Positions 24,137-32,990 of a stretch of DNA of 64,000 bases are shown in pieces. The position numbers and the translations under genes were made by a program. Source of the DNA: Paenibacillus sp. FSL A5-0031. GTDB lineage: Bacteria > Bacillota > Bacilli > Paenibacillales > Paenibacillaceae. The notes beneath the pieces were generated by a model that worked only from the letters and a program-made list of their open reading frames with translations, did no database searches and was not told the DNA's origin. The stretch spans positions 682,001 to 746,000 of the forward strand of contig NZ_MRTD01000001.1 of assembly GCF_001956295.1 (NCBI RefSeq). Reading direction: 5' to 3'. Numbering within the stretch: the stretch's first letter is position 1; each line of letters opens with the position of its first letter.

Positions 24137-25104
24137 GCCTCAACACATTATTGCAAATCGAACGGTTAAAAATGTATTACCCGATTCGTAGTGGGGTATT
24201 TTCAAATCAAGTCAGCCATATCAAGGCGGTTGATGATGTGAGCCTAACGATGTATGAAGGGGAAACCGTCGGTTTAGTTGGCGAATCGGGATGCGGCAAG
24301 TCGACGATTGGACGTTCAATCATTCGACTCGAGAATCCGCAAGCTGGGCGTATTTTATTTGAAAATCAAAACATAATATATTCCTCTCAGCGACAGTTAA
24401 AGCCGCTGCGGACACGAATGCAAATGATTTTTCAGGACCCTTATGCTTCCTTAAATCCAAGGCTTCGAATATACGATACGCTTGCTGAGCCATTAATTGT
24501 TCACAAGCTGGTGAAGCGCAATGAGGTGCAGCGTGAGGTTGATAACCTGCTTCAATTAGTTGGATTGCCGCGTTCGGTTGCCAATCGATATCCTCATGAA
24601 TTTTCCGGGGGGCAGCGCCAGAGGATCGGAATCGCTAGAGCCATTTCATTCAAACCCAAATTGATCGTATGCGATGAGCCAGTATCAGCGCTTGATGTCT
24701 CCATCCAAGCTCAAATTTTAAATCTTTTGCAGGATTTGCAAAATGAGTTAAAGCTGACGTATTTATTTATCGCCCATGGCATTGGAGCAGTTAAACAGAT
24801 CAGTACAAGAATCGCCGTCATGTACTTGGGAAAAATCGTAGAATTGGCCCCTACAGAGGAGCTATTCCGCAAGCCGAAGCACCCGTATACGCAGCTTCTA
24901 TTAAATGCGTATCCTCCGCCGGACCCGACGCTTCGAACAAAGAAGAGTCTCATCATTCAAGGCGATGTGCCTAGTCCAGCGGAGCCTCCCACTGGTTGTC
25001 GTTTTCATACTCGTTGTCCTTATGTGCAAGAGCTGTGCCGAACAGCGGAACCGGTTATTACGGAAGAGCATCACTCTGTTGCATGCCATTATCCGCTTGC
25101 ATAG
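24133..25104 (+). CDS. Oligopeptide-type ABC transporter ATP-binding protein (OppF/DppF)
   Basis: The 323-residue partner ATPase has Walker [14 protein letters not shown]-loop MIFQDPYASLNPRLRI, signature FSGGQRQRIGIARA, Walker B LIVCDEPVSALDVS and an OppF-type C-terminal segment (GCRFHTRCPYVQELC). In place of the canonical switch His of THD, this protein has FIAHGIGAV; the histidine is kept but the following Asp is Gly. It overlaps the preceding gene by four bases (TTATGAGC), so the two ATPases are translationally coupled and form a heterodimer. Confidence 0.9.
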   Translation: MSLNTLLQIERLKMYYPIRSGVFSNQVSHIKAVDDVSLTMYEGETVGLVGESGCGKSTIGRSIIRLENPQAGRILFENQNIIYSSQRQLKPLRTRMQMIFQDPYASLNPRLRIYDTLAEPLIVHKLVKRNEVQREVDNLLQLVGLPRSVANRYPHEFSGGQRQRIGIARAISFKPKLIVCDEPVSALDVSIQAQILNLLQDLQNELKLTYLFIAHGIGAVKQISTRIAVMYLGKIVELAPTEELFRKPKHPYTQLLLNAYPPPDPTLRTKKSLIIQGDVPSPAEPPTGCRFHTRCPYVQELCRTAEPVITEEHHSVACHYPLA

Positions 25105-25133
25105 CACAAAGGCTAGGAAAGGAGAAGGCATCG

Positions 25134-26084
25134 ATGGGCCATTATATCGTTCGAAGGCTGCTGATTTCCATACCGGTATTTCTTGGAATCACATTGCTTA
25201 ATTTTCTTATCATGAATATGGCTCCCGGGAATCCCGTGGATATGTTAATCAATCCTAATATCCCGAAAGAGCTGCTAGAGATTAAAAAAGAGCTGCTTGG
25301 TCTGAATGACCCATTGTATATACAGTATGTAAAATGGCTGGGCGGTTTTTTTAGAGGAGAACTAGGCTATTCATTTAGCAGCTTCGCCCCTGTATCACAG
25401 CTGATTGGCGCCCGAATCGGACCTACCTTGCTGCTGGCTGCAGCATCGATGCTGGTTGGGATATTGATTGCCGTACCCGTAGGGGTGATCAGTGCTGTCA
25501 AACAGAATTCAAAATTGGATTATTTCATGACAGGGTTATCCTTTCTAGGCACCTCGATTCCTCCCTTTTTCCTAGGCCTTGGATTTATCTATTTGGTTGG
25601 AATTAAGCTGAAGTGGCTTCCAACGGGGGGAATGTCAACGTTAGGAGGCTCTGGCAGCTTTGGAGATATCCTCATGCATATGATTCTTCCTGTCATGGTG
25701 CTTGGTATTACGATTGCAGGTAAAAAGGTTCGGTATGTTCGCGCCAGTATGCTCGATGTACTGCATCAGGATTATCTGCGCACAGCTCGAGCGAAAGGCC
25801 TTAGTGAATTTCTGGTTACAAATAAGCATGCGCTTCGCAATGCCTTAATCCCGATCATAACGATCATCGGTGCAGAAATTCCTTTGGTATTAGGCGGCAG
25901 CATTATTATTGAGCAAGTATTTCAATGGCCGGGTATCGGGCAATTAACGATGGAAGCCATTCTCTCACGCGACTATCCGACTTTAATGGGCATTAATTTG
26001 ATTGCTGCCTGCGTTATACTCTTCACGAATTTGTTCACCGACATCGTTTATTCAATGGTTGATCCACGCATTAAATACAGCTGA
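25134..26084 (+). CDS. Oligopeptide-type ABC transporter permease (OppB/DppB)
   Basis: This 316-residue membrane protein starts MGHYIVRRLLISIPVFLGITLLNF and continues APGNPVDMLINPN, the standard DppB N-terminus with one membrane helix and an external loop. The EAA-loop that contacts the ATPases reads YLRTARAKGLSEFLVTNKHALRNALIPIIT. Six membrane segments are visible. ATG 25134 follows GGAAAGGAGAAGGCATCG and is preferred to the upstream extension, which would overlap the OppF gene. It works with the OppC-type permease encoded next. Confidence 0.92.
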   Translation: MGHYIVRRLLISIPVFLGITLLNFLIMNMAPGNPVDMLINPNIPKELLEIKKELLGLNDPLYIQYVKWLGGFFRGELGYSFSSFAPVSQLIGARIGPTLLLAAASMLVGILIAVPVGVISAVKQNSKLDYFMTGLSFLGTSIPPFFLGLGFIYLVGIKLKWLPTGGMSTLGGSGSFGDILMHMILPVMVLGITIAGKKVRYVRASMLDVLHQDYLRTARAKGLSEFLVTNKHALRNALIPIITIIGAEIPLVLGGSIIIEQVFQWPGIGQLTMEAILSRDYPTLMGINLIAACVILFTNLFTDIVYSMVDPRIKYS

Positions 26085-26100
26085 TTGGAGGGGATTGCAA

Positions 26101-27024
26101 ATGTCCGTTAGTGAAATGCCATGGATGAGAAAAGATGCTTTTTCCTCAGATCAAAGCGATGAAGACGAACTGTCTATGGATGTAATGGAGAGTCAAGCCC
26201 AATTAGTGAGGCGTAAGTTTATCAAGCACAAGCTGGCGATATGGGGACTTGCAACTACCTTGCTGCTGATTAGTATCGCGCTTTTTGCTCCGTGGCTTGC
26301 ACCAAGTCATCCTAATGAAATTACAGATGCGTTCTCAGCCCATCCCTCGCTTACACACTGGTTAGGCACCGATCAAGTAGGGCGGGATGTATTAAGCCGG
26401 TTGATTTTTGGAACTCGGGTATCCTTAATGATTGGTTTTTTTACAGTTGCTTTGTACGTAACCTTCGGAACATTCATTGGGCTAATCGCTGGTTACTATG
26501 GCAAATGGCTGGATATGGCACTTATGCGTTTGACTGATATTTTCTTAAGTTTTCCATACATTATGGTCGTATTGGTCATCGTGAGCGTGCTTGGTGCAAG
26601 TGCATCCACGATCATCCTTGTTCTCGCACTGTTCAAATGGCCAACGATAGCGATGCTTGTCAGGGGAAGCGTATTATCCATGAAACAAATGGATTTTGTC
26701 CGCGCCGGCGTTGCGCTTGGATACAACACCCCGCGAATACTAATAAAGCATATTTTGCCAAATGTAATGGGGCCAATCATTGTGAATGCAACGTTTGGCG
26801 TTGCCAGCACGATTCTTAGTGAAGCTGGACTTAGCTTTCTTGGGATGGGGGTCAAATCCCCTCAGGCGAGCCTTGGCAATATGCTGCACGATGCACAATC
26901 GCTAACGGTTTTAACTGAGCAGCAGTGGTTATGGGTACCTGCCGGCCTCGTTATTCTTATTACAGTGCTTGCGATTAACTTTGTAGGGGACGGTCTTCGT
27001 GATGCGTTTGATGCGAGGGCTTAA
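26101..27024 (+). CDS. Oligopeptide-type ABC transporter permease (OppC/DppC)
   Basis: A 307-residue permease with an N-terminal cytosolic extension of about 50 residues, then LAIWGLATTLLLISIALFAPWLAPS, the conserved HWLGTDQVGRDVLSRLIFGTRVSL block of DppC, and the EAA loop DFVRAGVALGYNTPRILIKHILPNVMGPIIV. The motif GLSFLGMGVKSPQASLGNML near the C-terminus is typical of the family. ATG 26101 follows ATTGGAGGGGATTGCAA. Together with OppB it forms the membrane channel for a peptide- or small-amine-type substrate. Confidence 0.92.
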   Translation: MSVSEMPWMRKDAFSSDQSDEDELSMDVMESQAQLVRRKFIKHKLAIWGLATTLLLISIALFAPWLAPSHPNEITDAFSAHPSLTHWLGTDQVGRDVLSRLIFGTRVSLMIGFFTVALYVTFGTFIGLIAGYYGKWLDMALMRLTDIFLSFPYIMVVLVIVSVLGASASTIILVLALFKWPTIAMLVRGSVLSMKQMDFVRAGVALGYNTPRILIKHILPNVMGPIIVNATFGVASTILSEAGLSFLGMGVKSPQASLGNMLHDAQSLTVLTEQQWLWVPAGLVILITVLAINFVGDGLRDAFDARA

Positions 27025-27088
27025 GTATATGAATCTGCTATTTAATTTTTTAAATAGATAAAGCAATAAAACAAAAGGAGAGAAACGA

Positions 27089-28753
27089 ATGAAAACAAGG
27101 TTTCAAGTACCAGGATTCGTATTATTAACCATCTTAATGATTTTCCTATCGGCATGCAGTGAAACAAAGCAGGAAAAGGTCGAAGCAACAGCAGAACCAG
27201 CGAAGGAAGATGTTTCTGTTAAGGCAACAACCAACGATGCCAAAGCCAAAAAAACCTTATACATTGGTATTGTTAATGCTCCTGTTACATTAAATCAAAT
27301 CAATACGCAAGGAAGCTCGGCGTCGCTTGCCCCTATTAATTTACTTAATGATTCTTTGCTCGATGTAACGGATACCGCACAATTTATACCGAAGCTGGCG
27401 GAATCTATCGAGACGCAGGATAAGCAAACTTACCGTATCAAGCTTAAAGCGAATGCCAAATGGAACGATGGCACCCCTTTTACAACGGCAGATGTGGCTT
27501 TCACCTTAAAGCTTGCCCTTCATGCCAAAGTAGAATCATCCTTCAAGTTGGATTTTATCGAAGGCTTAAATGACATTGGGAAACTGGATGAAGGGAAAAC
27601 AGAGCTATCCGGATTGAAAATTATCGATCCAACGACCTTCGAGATCAAAACAAAAACACCAATCGATCCGCTTGTATTTAATGAACGTTTCGGTGTTAAG
27701 GTGAATTTCTTGCCCGAGCATATTCTGAAAGATGCCAATCCAGAGCAGCTTTCAACGAACGAATATTTCCAAAAACCATTAGTCACCATTGGTCCCTATA
27801 AGTTTGCGAATTATGAGCAGGGCCAATTTGTTGAGGTGACGAAAAATGAAAATTACTACCTCGATGTACCTAAGATTGACACGATATTCATAAAGGTGCT
27901 TCCCGCGGCAAATCTTGTAGCACAGCTGCAGACGGGAGAAATTCAAATGAATTCTTTACCGGTCGGGCTTGTACCGATTACGGATTATGATAAGGTCAAG
28001 GGCTTTGAGAATGTAAATGTAACCTCAGCTCCAGCCTCTGAGCCAGCAGAAATATTCTTCAATACAGAGAAGCTTCCAGATAAAAAAGTTCGTCAAGCGA
28101 TCGCCTATGCGTTGAACCGTCCGCTCATCGTGGAGCAGTTGCTCAAAGGGCAGGCCGAAATTATTGATGGAGGCATCCCAAGCTCGCATCCTTATTTTAA
28201 TAAAAACATTGCCAATTATGATTACAATCCTGAAAAAGCAAAAGAGCTTTTAAAAGAAGCGAATTGGGATCCCAAACGTACCATTACATTTATTATTCCA
28301 GTTGGGAATAAGGTTCGTGAGCAGGCTGCTGATATTCTCGTACAAAACTTAGAATCTGTTGGGATTAAAGTAGACGTTCAGAAATTCGATTTCCCGACGT
28401 TAATCGATAAAGTGGAGAAGGGCGAGCATGACATTACCATATTCACAAGAGATTACTATATCGAACCTAGCCTCTATTTTACAACCTATAAAAGTGATGA
28501 TCCCGAAAGTGTGATTCGATTTAAGAATCCTTTAGTCGATGAGCTTATTAAAAAGGGAGAACAAGAAATTATAGAGGAAAAACGTCACGAGATTTATAAC
28601 CAATTGCAAGAGGTACTGCATGATGAGGTTGCCACTTTAGCTGTTTATTCCGAGAAACGTTTGCAGGTCGTATCAAAAAACGTTCTCGTTGGTAAACCGC
28701 TTAATCTAGGTACGTTCAATAATGTAAACCAGTGGGATATAGAAACGAAATAG
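27089..28753 (+). CDS. Substrate-binding lipoprotein of the oligopeptide ABC transporter (SBP_bac_5)
   Basis: The 554-residue protein has a lipoprotein signal (VLLTILMIFLSACSETKQE; lipobox LSAC) and a family-5 binding fold. Recognisable pieces are KLAESIETQDKQTYRIKLKANAKWNDGTPFTTADVAFTL and VRQAIAYALNRPLIVEQLLKGQA plus DYNPEKAKELLKEANWD. It should deliver an oligopeptide or small organic substrate to the OppBC permeases. The ligand is not predictable. KGGAGAG-type site (AAAAGGAGAGAAACGA) precedes the ATG. Only 106 bp, without a convincing terminator, separate it from the carrier-protein gene, so the transporter may be co-transcribed with the AmCP pathway and import a precursor or re-import its product. 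Confidence 0.9.
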   Translation: MKTRFQVPGFVLLTILMIFLSACSETKQEKVEATAEPAKEDVSVKATTNDAKAKKTLYIGIVNAPVTLNQINTQGSSASLAPINLLNDSLLDVTDTAQFIPKLAESIETQDKQTYRIKLKANAKWNDGTPFTTADVAFTLKLALHAKVESSFKLDFIEGLNDIGKLDEGKTELSGLKIIDPTTFEIKTKTPIDPLVFNERFGVKVNFLPEHILKDANPEQLSTNEYFQKPLVTIGPYKFANYEQGQFVEVTKNENYYLDVPKIDTIFIKVLPAANLVAQLQTGEIQMNSLPVGLVPITDYDKVKGFENVNVTSAPASEPAEIFFNTEKLPDKKVRQAIAYALNRPLIVEQLLKGQAEIIDGGIPSSHPYFNKNIANYDYNPEKAKELLKEANWDPKRTITFIIPVGNKVREQAADILVQNLESVGIKVDVQKFDFPTLIDKVEKGEHDITIFTRDYYIEPSLYFTTYKSDDPESVIRFKNPLVDELIKKGEQEIIEEKRHEIYNQLQEVLHDEVATLAVYSEKRLQVVSKNVLVGKPLNLGTFNNVNQWDIETK

Positions 28754-28859
28754 CAGCACACGTTTTTAAAAAGGCTGCATGTCATGAAGTTATTACTCGG
28801 TTTTACGGAATTTATTCCATTTATATATGTTTTCAAAACTTATAGGAGGTGCAAGGATA

Positions 28860-29033
28860 ATGGCAGATTTGAATTGTCTTGTATGCAAGTCGGATATCGA
28901 GGTGGAAGAGAGTGTAACGACGGGTGAAATTTTGGAATGCGGTTCATGCGGTCAAGAACATGAAGTGCAGGTCGAATCCAATCTCGTAAGCATCGCTCTA
29001 GCTCCAGAAATAGAAGAAACTTGGGGAGAGTAG
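28860..29033 (+). CDS. lysW: LysW-type amino-group carrier protein (AmCP)
   Basis: This 57-residue acidic protein begins MADLNCLVCKSDIEVEE and has a zinc ribbon from Cys6-x2-Cys9 and Cys27-x2-Cys30, and it ends ...EETWGE. LysW proteins of Thermus end in EDWGE, and the C-terminal glutamate's gamma-carboxyl is joined to the alpha-amino group of the substrate amino acid, so intermediates stay protein-bound. Here the last residues W55-G56-E57 are fully kept. The ATG at 28860 follows TATAGGAGGTGCAAGGATA. Its neighbours are a LysX-like ligase, LysY, LysZ and a LysK-like deacylase, so the carrier identity is secure. Confidence 0.9.
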   Translation: MADLNCLVCKSDIEVEESVTTGEILECGSCGQEHEVQVESNLVSIALAPEIEETWGE

Positions 29034-29042
29034 GAACCGAAC

Positions 29043-29939
29043 ATGGAGCAGAATCGTGCGATTTTATTATGTGTTACAAAGTTGCGGGAAGAAGAACAAC
29101 GAATAATCGATCATCTTCGAGATTTAGGCGTACAAGTGCAGGTGAACTTGGATTCCATGGAATTACCATTAGGTGAGCCTGATGTCCATTCCTTCGGAAT
29201 TGCTCTCATTCGTTGTCTCTCACAGAAAAACGCGTTGAATCGAGCCCATCTGCTTGAATTAGCCGGTCTTGAAACGTTGAATTCGGTCAAAGCAATTACT
29301 ATTTGTACAAATAAAATACATCAAGCGATTGTGTTTCAAAAACATGGCATTCCCCAGCCCCAATATAAAGTAGCTTTTACACCTGAGAAGCTCTTCCAAG
29401 CTTTGCAGACATTTGGAGATTTATGTGTCATTAAGCCGGCAACCTCATCTTGGGGAAGGGGAATAGCTAGAATCACCGGCAAAGAATGCTTAGATGGCTG
29501 GATAGCTGCAAGGGAATCTGTAGACCCTGGGCATCAATCGTTCCCTGTATTAGTACAAGAATATGTGGAAAAAGGTGATTTTGATATCCGTGTTGTCATC
29601 GTAGGCAGCAAACCGATTGCTGCGTTCCGCCGGGTTTCGGCAGACAACTGGAAAACAAATACGCATTTAGGTGCAGAAATTGATCCTCTAGAAATTAATG
29701 ATGAAATGGCCTCCATTTGCAAACAAATAATCGAGGTTTTGGGCGAAGGCATTTATGGTGCAGACTTGTTTTTTGATTACAAGCAGCAACGGTACGTCGT
29801 ATGTGAAGTGAATCAAAACCCAGAATTCGCAAAGTCCTGGAAAATTCATGGTGTCGATGTGGCCTACCATATTGCACAATATGTAAAAGCTGCGATTGAA
29901 CGAAAAAACAAGGCCAACTTAACTGTTATATCGCGGTAA
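29043..29939 (+). CDS. LysX/ArgX-type ATP-grasp ligase that loads the amino-group carrier
   Basis: This 298-residue ATP-grasp protein of the RimK/LysX group should attach an amino acid to the C-terminal Glu of LysW using ATP. Key blocks are NKIHQAIVFQKHGIPQPQYK (pre-ATP region), CVIKPATSSWGRGIARI (ATP-binding Lys and glycine-rich loop), VLVQEYVEKGDFDIRVVIVG and FRRVSADNWKTNTHLGAEI, which parallels the substrate-specificity loop RR-S-x-W-x-TN of LysX. The metal-binding end is YVVCEVNQNPEF, where LysX of lysine biosynthesis typically has EVNHTMEF. This divergence means the substrate could be glutamate, as in secondary-metabolite AmCP systems, rather than alpha-aminoadipate. It starts 9 bp after the lysW stop. 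Confidence 0.85.
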   Translation: MEQNRAILLCVTKLREEEQRIIDHLRDLGVQVQVNLDSMELPLGEPDVHSFGIALIRCLSQKNALNRAHLLELAGLETLNSVKAITICTNKIHQAIVFQKHGIPQPQYKVAFTPEKLFQALQTFGDLCVIKPATSSWGRGIARITGKECLDGWIAARESVDPGHQSFPVLVQEYVEKGDFDIRVVIVGSKPIAAFRRVSADNWKTNTHLGAEIDPLEINDEMASICKQIIEVLGEGIYGADLFFDYKQQRYVVCEVNQNPEFAKSWKIHGVDVAYHIAQYVKAAIERKNKANLTVISR

Positions 29940-29959
29940 ATAGGGAGGTTAAATGGGAA

Positions 29960-30622
29960 ATGGGAGAAACGTTAACGAAACCAGAAGCTGTCATCCAAAA
30001 AGAAAATTATTTTTCATTGTCATTTGTATTATCGAGAGTACTAAATTCAGGCGTCATTATGAGTATTGAAAAAAATGATCTTGAATTAAAAGGATTGGAG
30101 AAAGGGATAGCCAAGCTGACCAACAAGAAATATGTCTCTTTATTTAATAGTTACACCGGTGCGATTCACGGTGCGCTGTGGGGACAGAACTTAGGCTACC
30201 ATACTTCTGCACGACTGGATCATCCGAGTGAGCAGGAAAAAAAGTTTATTCATTGGTTAGGAATCACACTCATTTCAGATCCACACGTAAAGCAGGCTTA
30301 TGCGACCGTTGAGGTTAATTGGGAAAACCTTCATCAGTTGGATCAGATCATTTTTAAAGCCAGCGACCGCGCTCCCGTACTCGTTTTGGACTTTACGGGA
30401 TTAGGTTTTGGACCGGTTGCTGCCATCGCTGCAAATGATGATAATATTTGGAAAAAAGCAGAGCGCTTGAAGATTTTTGGTGCCTTTGATTTACAAACGA
30501 TGTGGACACAGGAAGATAGTGAACCTGACCTGCAGCCAGCCTTGCAGTTCAACTACAGGCTTAGCCCGCTCGTAGCAGCATGTGTGAAGTTAACACTCTT
30601 AAGGAGGAACCAATCATTATGA
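29960..30622 (+). CDS. Half-length DegT/DnrJ/EryC1-like protein without the PLP lysine
   Basis: The 220-residue product aligns by eye with the large domain of DegT-family aminotransferases. LEKGIAKLTNKKYVSLFNSYTGAIHGALWG matches the region that holds the phosphate of PLP, VLVLDFTGLGFGPVAAIAAN matches the strand with the PLP-ring Asp, and FNYRLSPLVAACVKLTLLRR matches the Y-N-Y/F-R-M-x-x-x-x-A-A signature. Where the internal aldimine Lys should be, the sequence is LKIFGAFDLQTMWTQED, with no Lys at that point. The small C-terminal domain is missing. It is therefore a catalytically silent paralogue that probably dimerises with the full-length enzyme encoded just downstream, with which it overlaps by four bases (ATTATGA). 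Confidence 0.6.
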   Translation: MGETLTKPEAVIQKENYFSLSFVLSRVLNSGVIMSIEKNDLELKGLEKGIAKLTNKKYVSLFNSYTGAIHGALWGQNLGYHTSARLDHPSEQEKKFIHWLGITLISDPHVKQAYATVEVNWENLHQLDQIIFKASDRAPVLVLDFTGLGFGPVAAIAANDDNIWKKAERLKIFGAFDLQTMWTQEDSEPDLQPALQFNYRLSPLVAACVKLTLLRRNQSL

Positions 30623-31941
30623 AGTCGGATTTTATTCGCAAGCCGTTAGCGCTGCCTTCGGATGATTGGGTTCAAGCACCTTTAGCCTTTCTGGGAGGAC
30701 CATCTATTATTCCAGAGGATGTAAGGAAGACGAATTTCCCAATCATTACGAAGGAAGATGTCATTCAAATGCTTATCTCCATCCAGCAGGATGGAGAGCA
30801 AGTTGTCGATGAGTTCAAAGAAACGTACCGCAATTATGTAGGGGCGAATTATGCGATTGCTACAGCAAGCGGTACATCCAGCCTGCACCTCGCATTAGTT
30901 GGGGCAGGTGTACAGCCCGGAGATGAGGTGATCGTTCCTGCATTCACATTCATAGCAACCGCTCAAGCCGTTGTTGCAGCGAAGGCGATCCCTATTTTTG
31001 TGGACATTGACCCTATAACCTATTGCTTAGATCCACTAAAAGCAGAGCAAGCCATAACGAACAAAACAAAGGCAATCATGCCCGTGCATGTACATGGCCT
31101 GCCTGCTGATTTACCTGCATTGAGACGTCTGACTGACAAGTATTCGCTTCGCCTTGTAGAGGATGCCTCCCATGCGCATTCCGCATCAATCCATCAACAA
31201 CTCGCCGGTTCGATTGGAGACAGTGCAGGGCAAAGCTTAATGGCCGATAAAAACTTTCCTGTAGGCGGGGAAGGAGGCATCGCTTTTTTCAAAGAAAAAG
31301 AGGATTATGAGCGCGCACTCGCGTTCCTTGATTCATCAGGCATTGATTACCGCATGTCTTGGATTGCAGCTGCTTTCGGTTTGAGCCAGCTTTCCCGACT
31401 CCCTTATTATGATGCCATTCGTGCACGGAATACAGCTTATCTAACGAAAGAGCTTTCAGAAACAAAACTGTTTAGCGGACCATTCGTACCGGATGGGTAT
31501 AAGCACAGTTTTAATATGTATCGTGTTAAACTCTCACCCGAGCGACTTGGGCTTGAGGACTTGGAGGATTATCTTGTTAAAGATGCCGTTCAGCAGCTCA
31601 TTAATTCTGAAGGCGTATTTGCTAGAGAGTGGCAAAATGTACCGATACCTGGTCATCTGCCATTCAAAAATCGAAAAGGCTTTGGAAATGGTTATCCGTT
31701 TACGTTATCGGACCGTCAAGATTTTGGTTACGATTTGAACCATTTCCCTGAAACATTGAAGATGCTTAGAAACAGCTTAACGATATGCAGAGAATTAAGA
31801 ACGCCTATAGAATATGAGCGAATTCAAGCTTACGCCTTGGCTTTCAAAAAAATTGATGCGAACCCGCATATGATTCGTGAACTGGTAGAGCGAGGCAGCG
31901 ATCTTATAGTGCTGTATGAAAGAGACGCTAGATTAGGATGA
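30619..31941 (+). CDS. DegT/DnrJ/EryC1 family PLP-dependent aminotransferase
   Basis: A 440-residue sugar/amino-acid aminotransferase of the DegT family. NYAIATASGTSSLHLALVGAGVQPGDEVIVPAFTFIATA is the cofactor phosphate and entry region, VEDASHAHSAS holds the ring-contacting Asp, and the catalytic Lys lies in QSLMADKNFPVGGEGGIAFF. SGIDYRMSWIAAAFGLSQL is the canonical R-M-x-x-x-x-A-A motif. In the AmCP pathway of Streptomyces (vazabitide), a DegT enzyme aminates the ketone formed by transketolase, and this is the likely role here, on the LysW-bound intermediate. ATG 30619 follows TAAGGAGGAACCAATCATT. Confidence 0.88.
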   Translation: MKSDFIRKPLALPSDDWVQAPLAFLGGPSIIPEDVRKTNFPIITKEDVIQMLISIQQDGEQVVDEFKETYRNYVGANYAIATASGTSSLHLALVGAGVQPGDEVIVPAFTFIATAQAVVAAKAIPIFVDIDPITYCLDPLKAEQAITNKTKAIMPVHVHGLPADLPALRRLTDKYSLRLVEDASHAHSASIHQQLAGSIGDSAGQSLMADKNFPVGGEGGIAFFKEKEDYERALAFLDSSGIDYRMSWIAAAFGLSQLSRLPYYDAIRARNTAYLTKELSETKLFSGPFVPDGYKHSFNMYRVKLSPERLGLEDLEDYLVKDAVQQLINSEGVFAREWQNVPIPGHLPFKNRKGFGNGYPFTLSDRQDFGYDLNHFPETLKMLRNSLTICRELRTPIEYERIQAYALAFKKIDANPHMIRELVERGSDLIVLYERDARLG

Positions 31942-32990
31942 GTACAGCAGAACAACAAAAGAAACGAGTAGCCATTTTAGGCGGCAGCGGGTTCACTGGC
32001 GCTGAGTTATACAGGCTGCTCAATAAGCATCCTCATTTTGAAGTTCAGTTTGTGTCCTCCGAATCAAAGGCGGGATACCCGGTGGATAAGTTCTATATCG
32101 GTTCTATTCATAAAAAGAAGCTCAGCTCGCTAAAGTTCAACAAAATATCCGATTTAGAAGGTCATTACGATGCGATTTTCTCCTGTTTGCCTACAGGCTC
32201 CTTGCCTAAGATTATCCAGCATATTGCAGAGCATACAGACTATATCTTTAATCTAAGCGGGGATTATCGTATATCCGACCCCGATATATTACATCAACAT
32301 TATCCAGAAACATTAAAACATGCATTTGAAGGCGGTTGGCACTACTATATTCCAGAGTTCAGCAAAATCAATCTCGAAGCAAAAGTAGTCAATCTTCCGG
32401 GCTGCATGGCAGTGGCGACGCTGTATACCCTTTATCCGCTTGTAGCGCATGGCTTAATTGAAGGCCGTGTAATCACTGATGCCAAGACGGGCTCCAGCGG
32501 CGGCGGAAAATCAACAACAGAGCATCATGCGGAGCGCTCCCATAACTTCAGAGCTTATAAAGTTCATGGTCATCGTCATCAGCCCGAAGTCGTGCATGCA
32601 TTATCCTATCATTTGAATCAATTGGTAGATTTGCAGTTTTCGGTCTATAGTCTTGATCTTCCCCGAGGAATTATGGCAACCTCGTATTCCTTGCTAAAGG
32701 AGCACGTAACAGATGTAGATGTAAAAAAAGCATTCTACGGCACGTATTCATCCAAACCTTTTCTTCATTATTTTAACTCGGGAAATGGTTCACCTATGAT
32801 CAAAACAGTAGCAGGAACAAATTATGCAGAAATCGGTGCTTATGTGGATGGACGATATTGTGTTTCCATCGCAACCATCGATAATTTAATTAAAGGAGCT
32901 GCGGGGCAAGCCATACAGGCAGCAAACAACTATTTTGGATACTCTGAGGAGGCGGGATTGACATTTGAATTTGAGGGAGCGTGGCCCTGA
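31938..32990 (+). CDS. lysY: LysY/ArgC-type acyl-phosphate reductase (semialdehyde dehydrogenase)
   Basis: This 350-residue NADPH-dependent reductase converts the carrier-bound gamma-acyl phosphate into the semialdehyde. It has the Rossmann motif AILGGSGFTGAELYRLL, the catalytic cysteine in VVNLPGCMAVATLYTLYPLV, and the ArgC signature GSSGGGKSTTEHHAERSHNFRAYKVHGHRHQPEV. LysY (acting on the LysW-bound aminoadipyl phosphate) and ArgC (acting on the N-acetyl-glutamyl phosphate) cannot be told apart safely from sequence alone, but the neighbours argue for LysY-type use with LysW. It overlaps the aminotransferase stop by four bases (ATGA). Confidence 0.88.
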   Translation: MSTAEQQKKRVAILGGSGFTGAELYRLLNKHPHFEVQFVSSESKAGYPVDKFYIGSIHKKKLSSLKFNKISDLEGHYDAIFSCLPTGSLPKIIQHIAEHTDYIFNLSGDYRISDPDILHQHYPETLKHAFEGGWHYYIPEFSKINLEAKVVNLPGCMAVATLYTLYPLVAHGLIEGRVITDAKTGSSGGGKSTTEHHAERSHNFRAYKVHGHRHQPEVVHALSYHLNQLVDLQFSVYSLDLPRGIMATSYSLLKEHVTDVDVKKAFYGTYSSKPFLHYFNSGNGSPMIKTVAGTNYAEIGAYVDGRYCVSIATIDNLIKGAAGQAIQAANNYFGYSEEAGLTFEFEGAWP

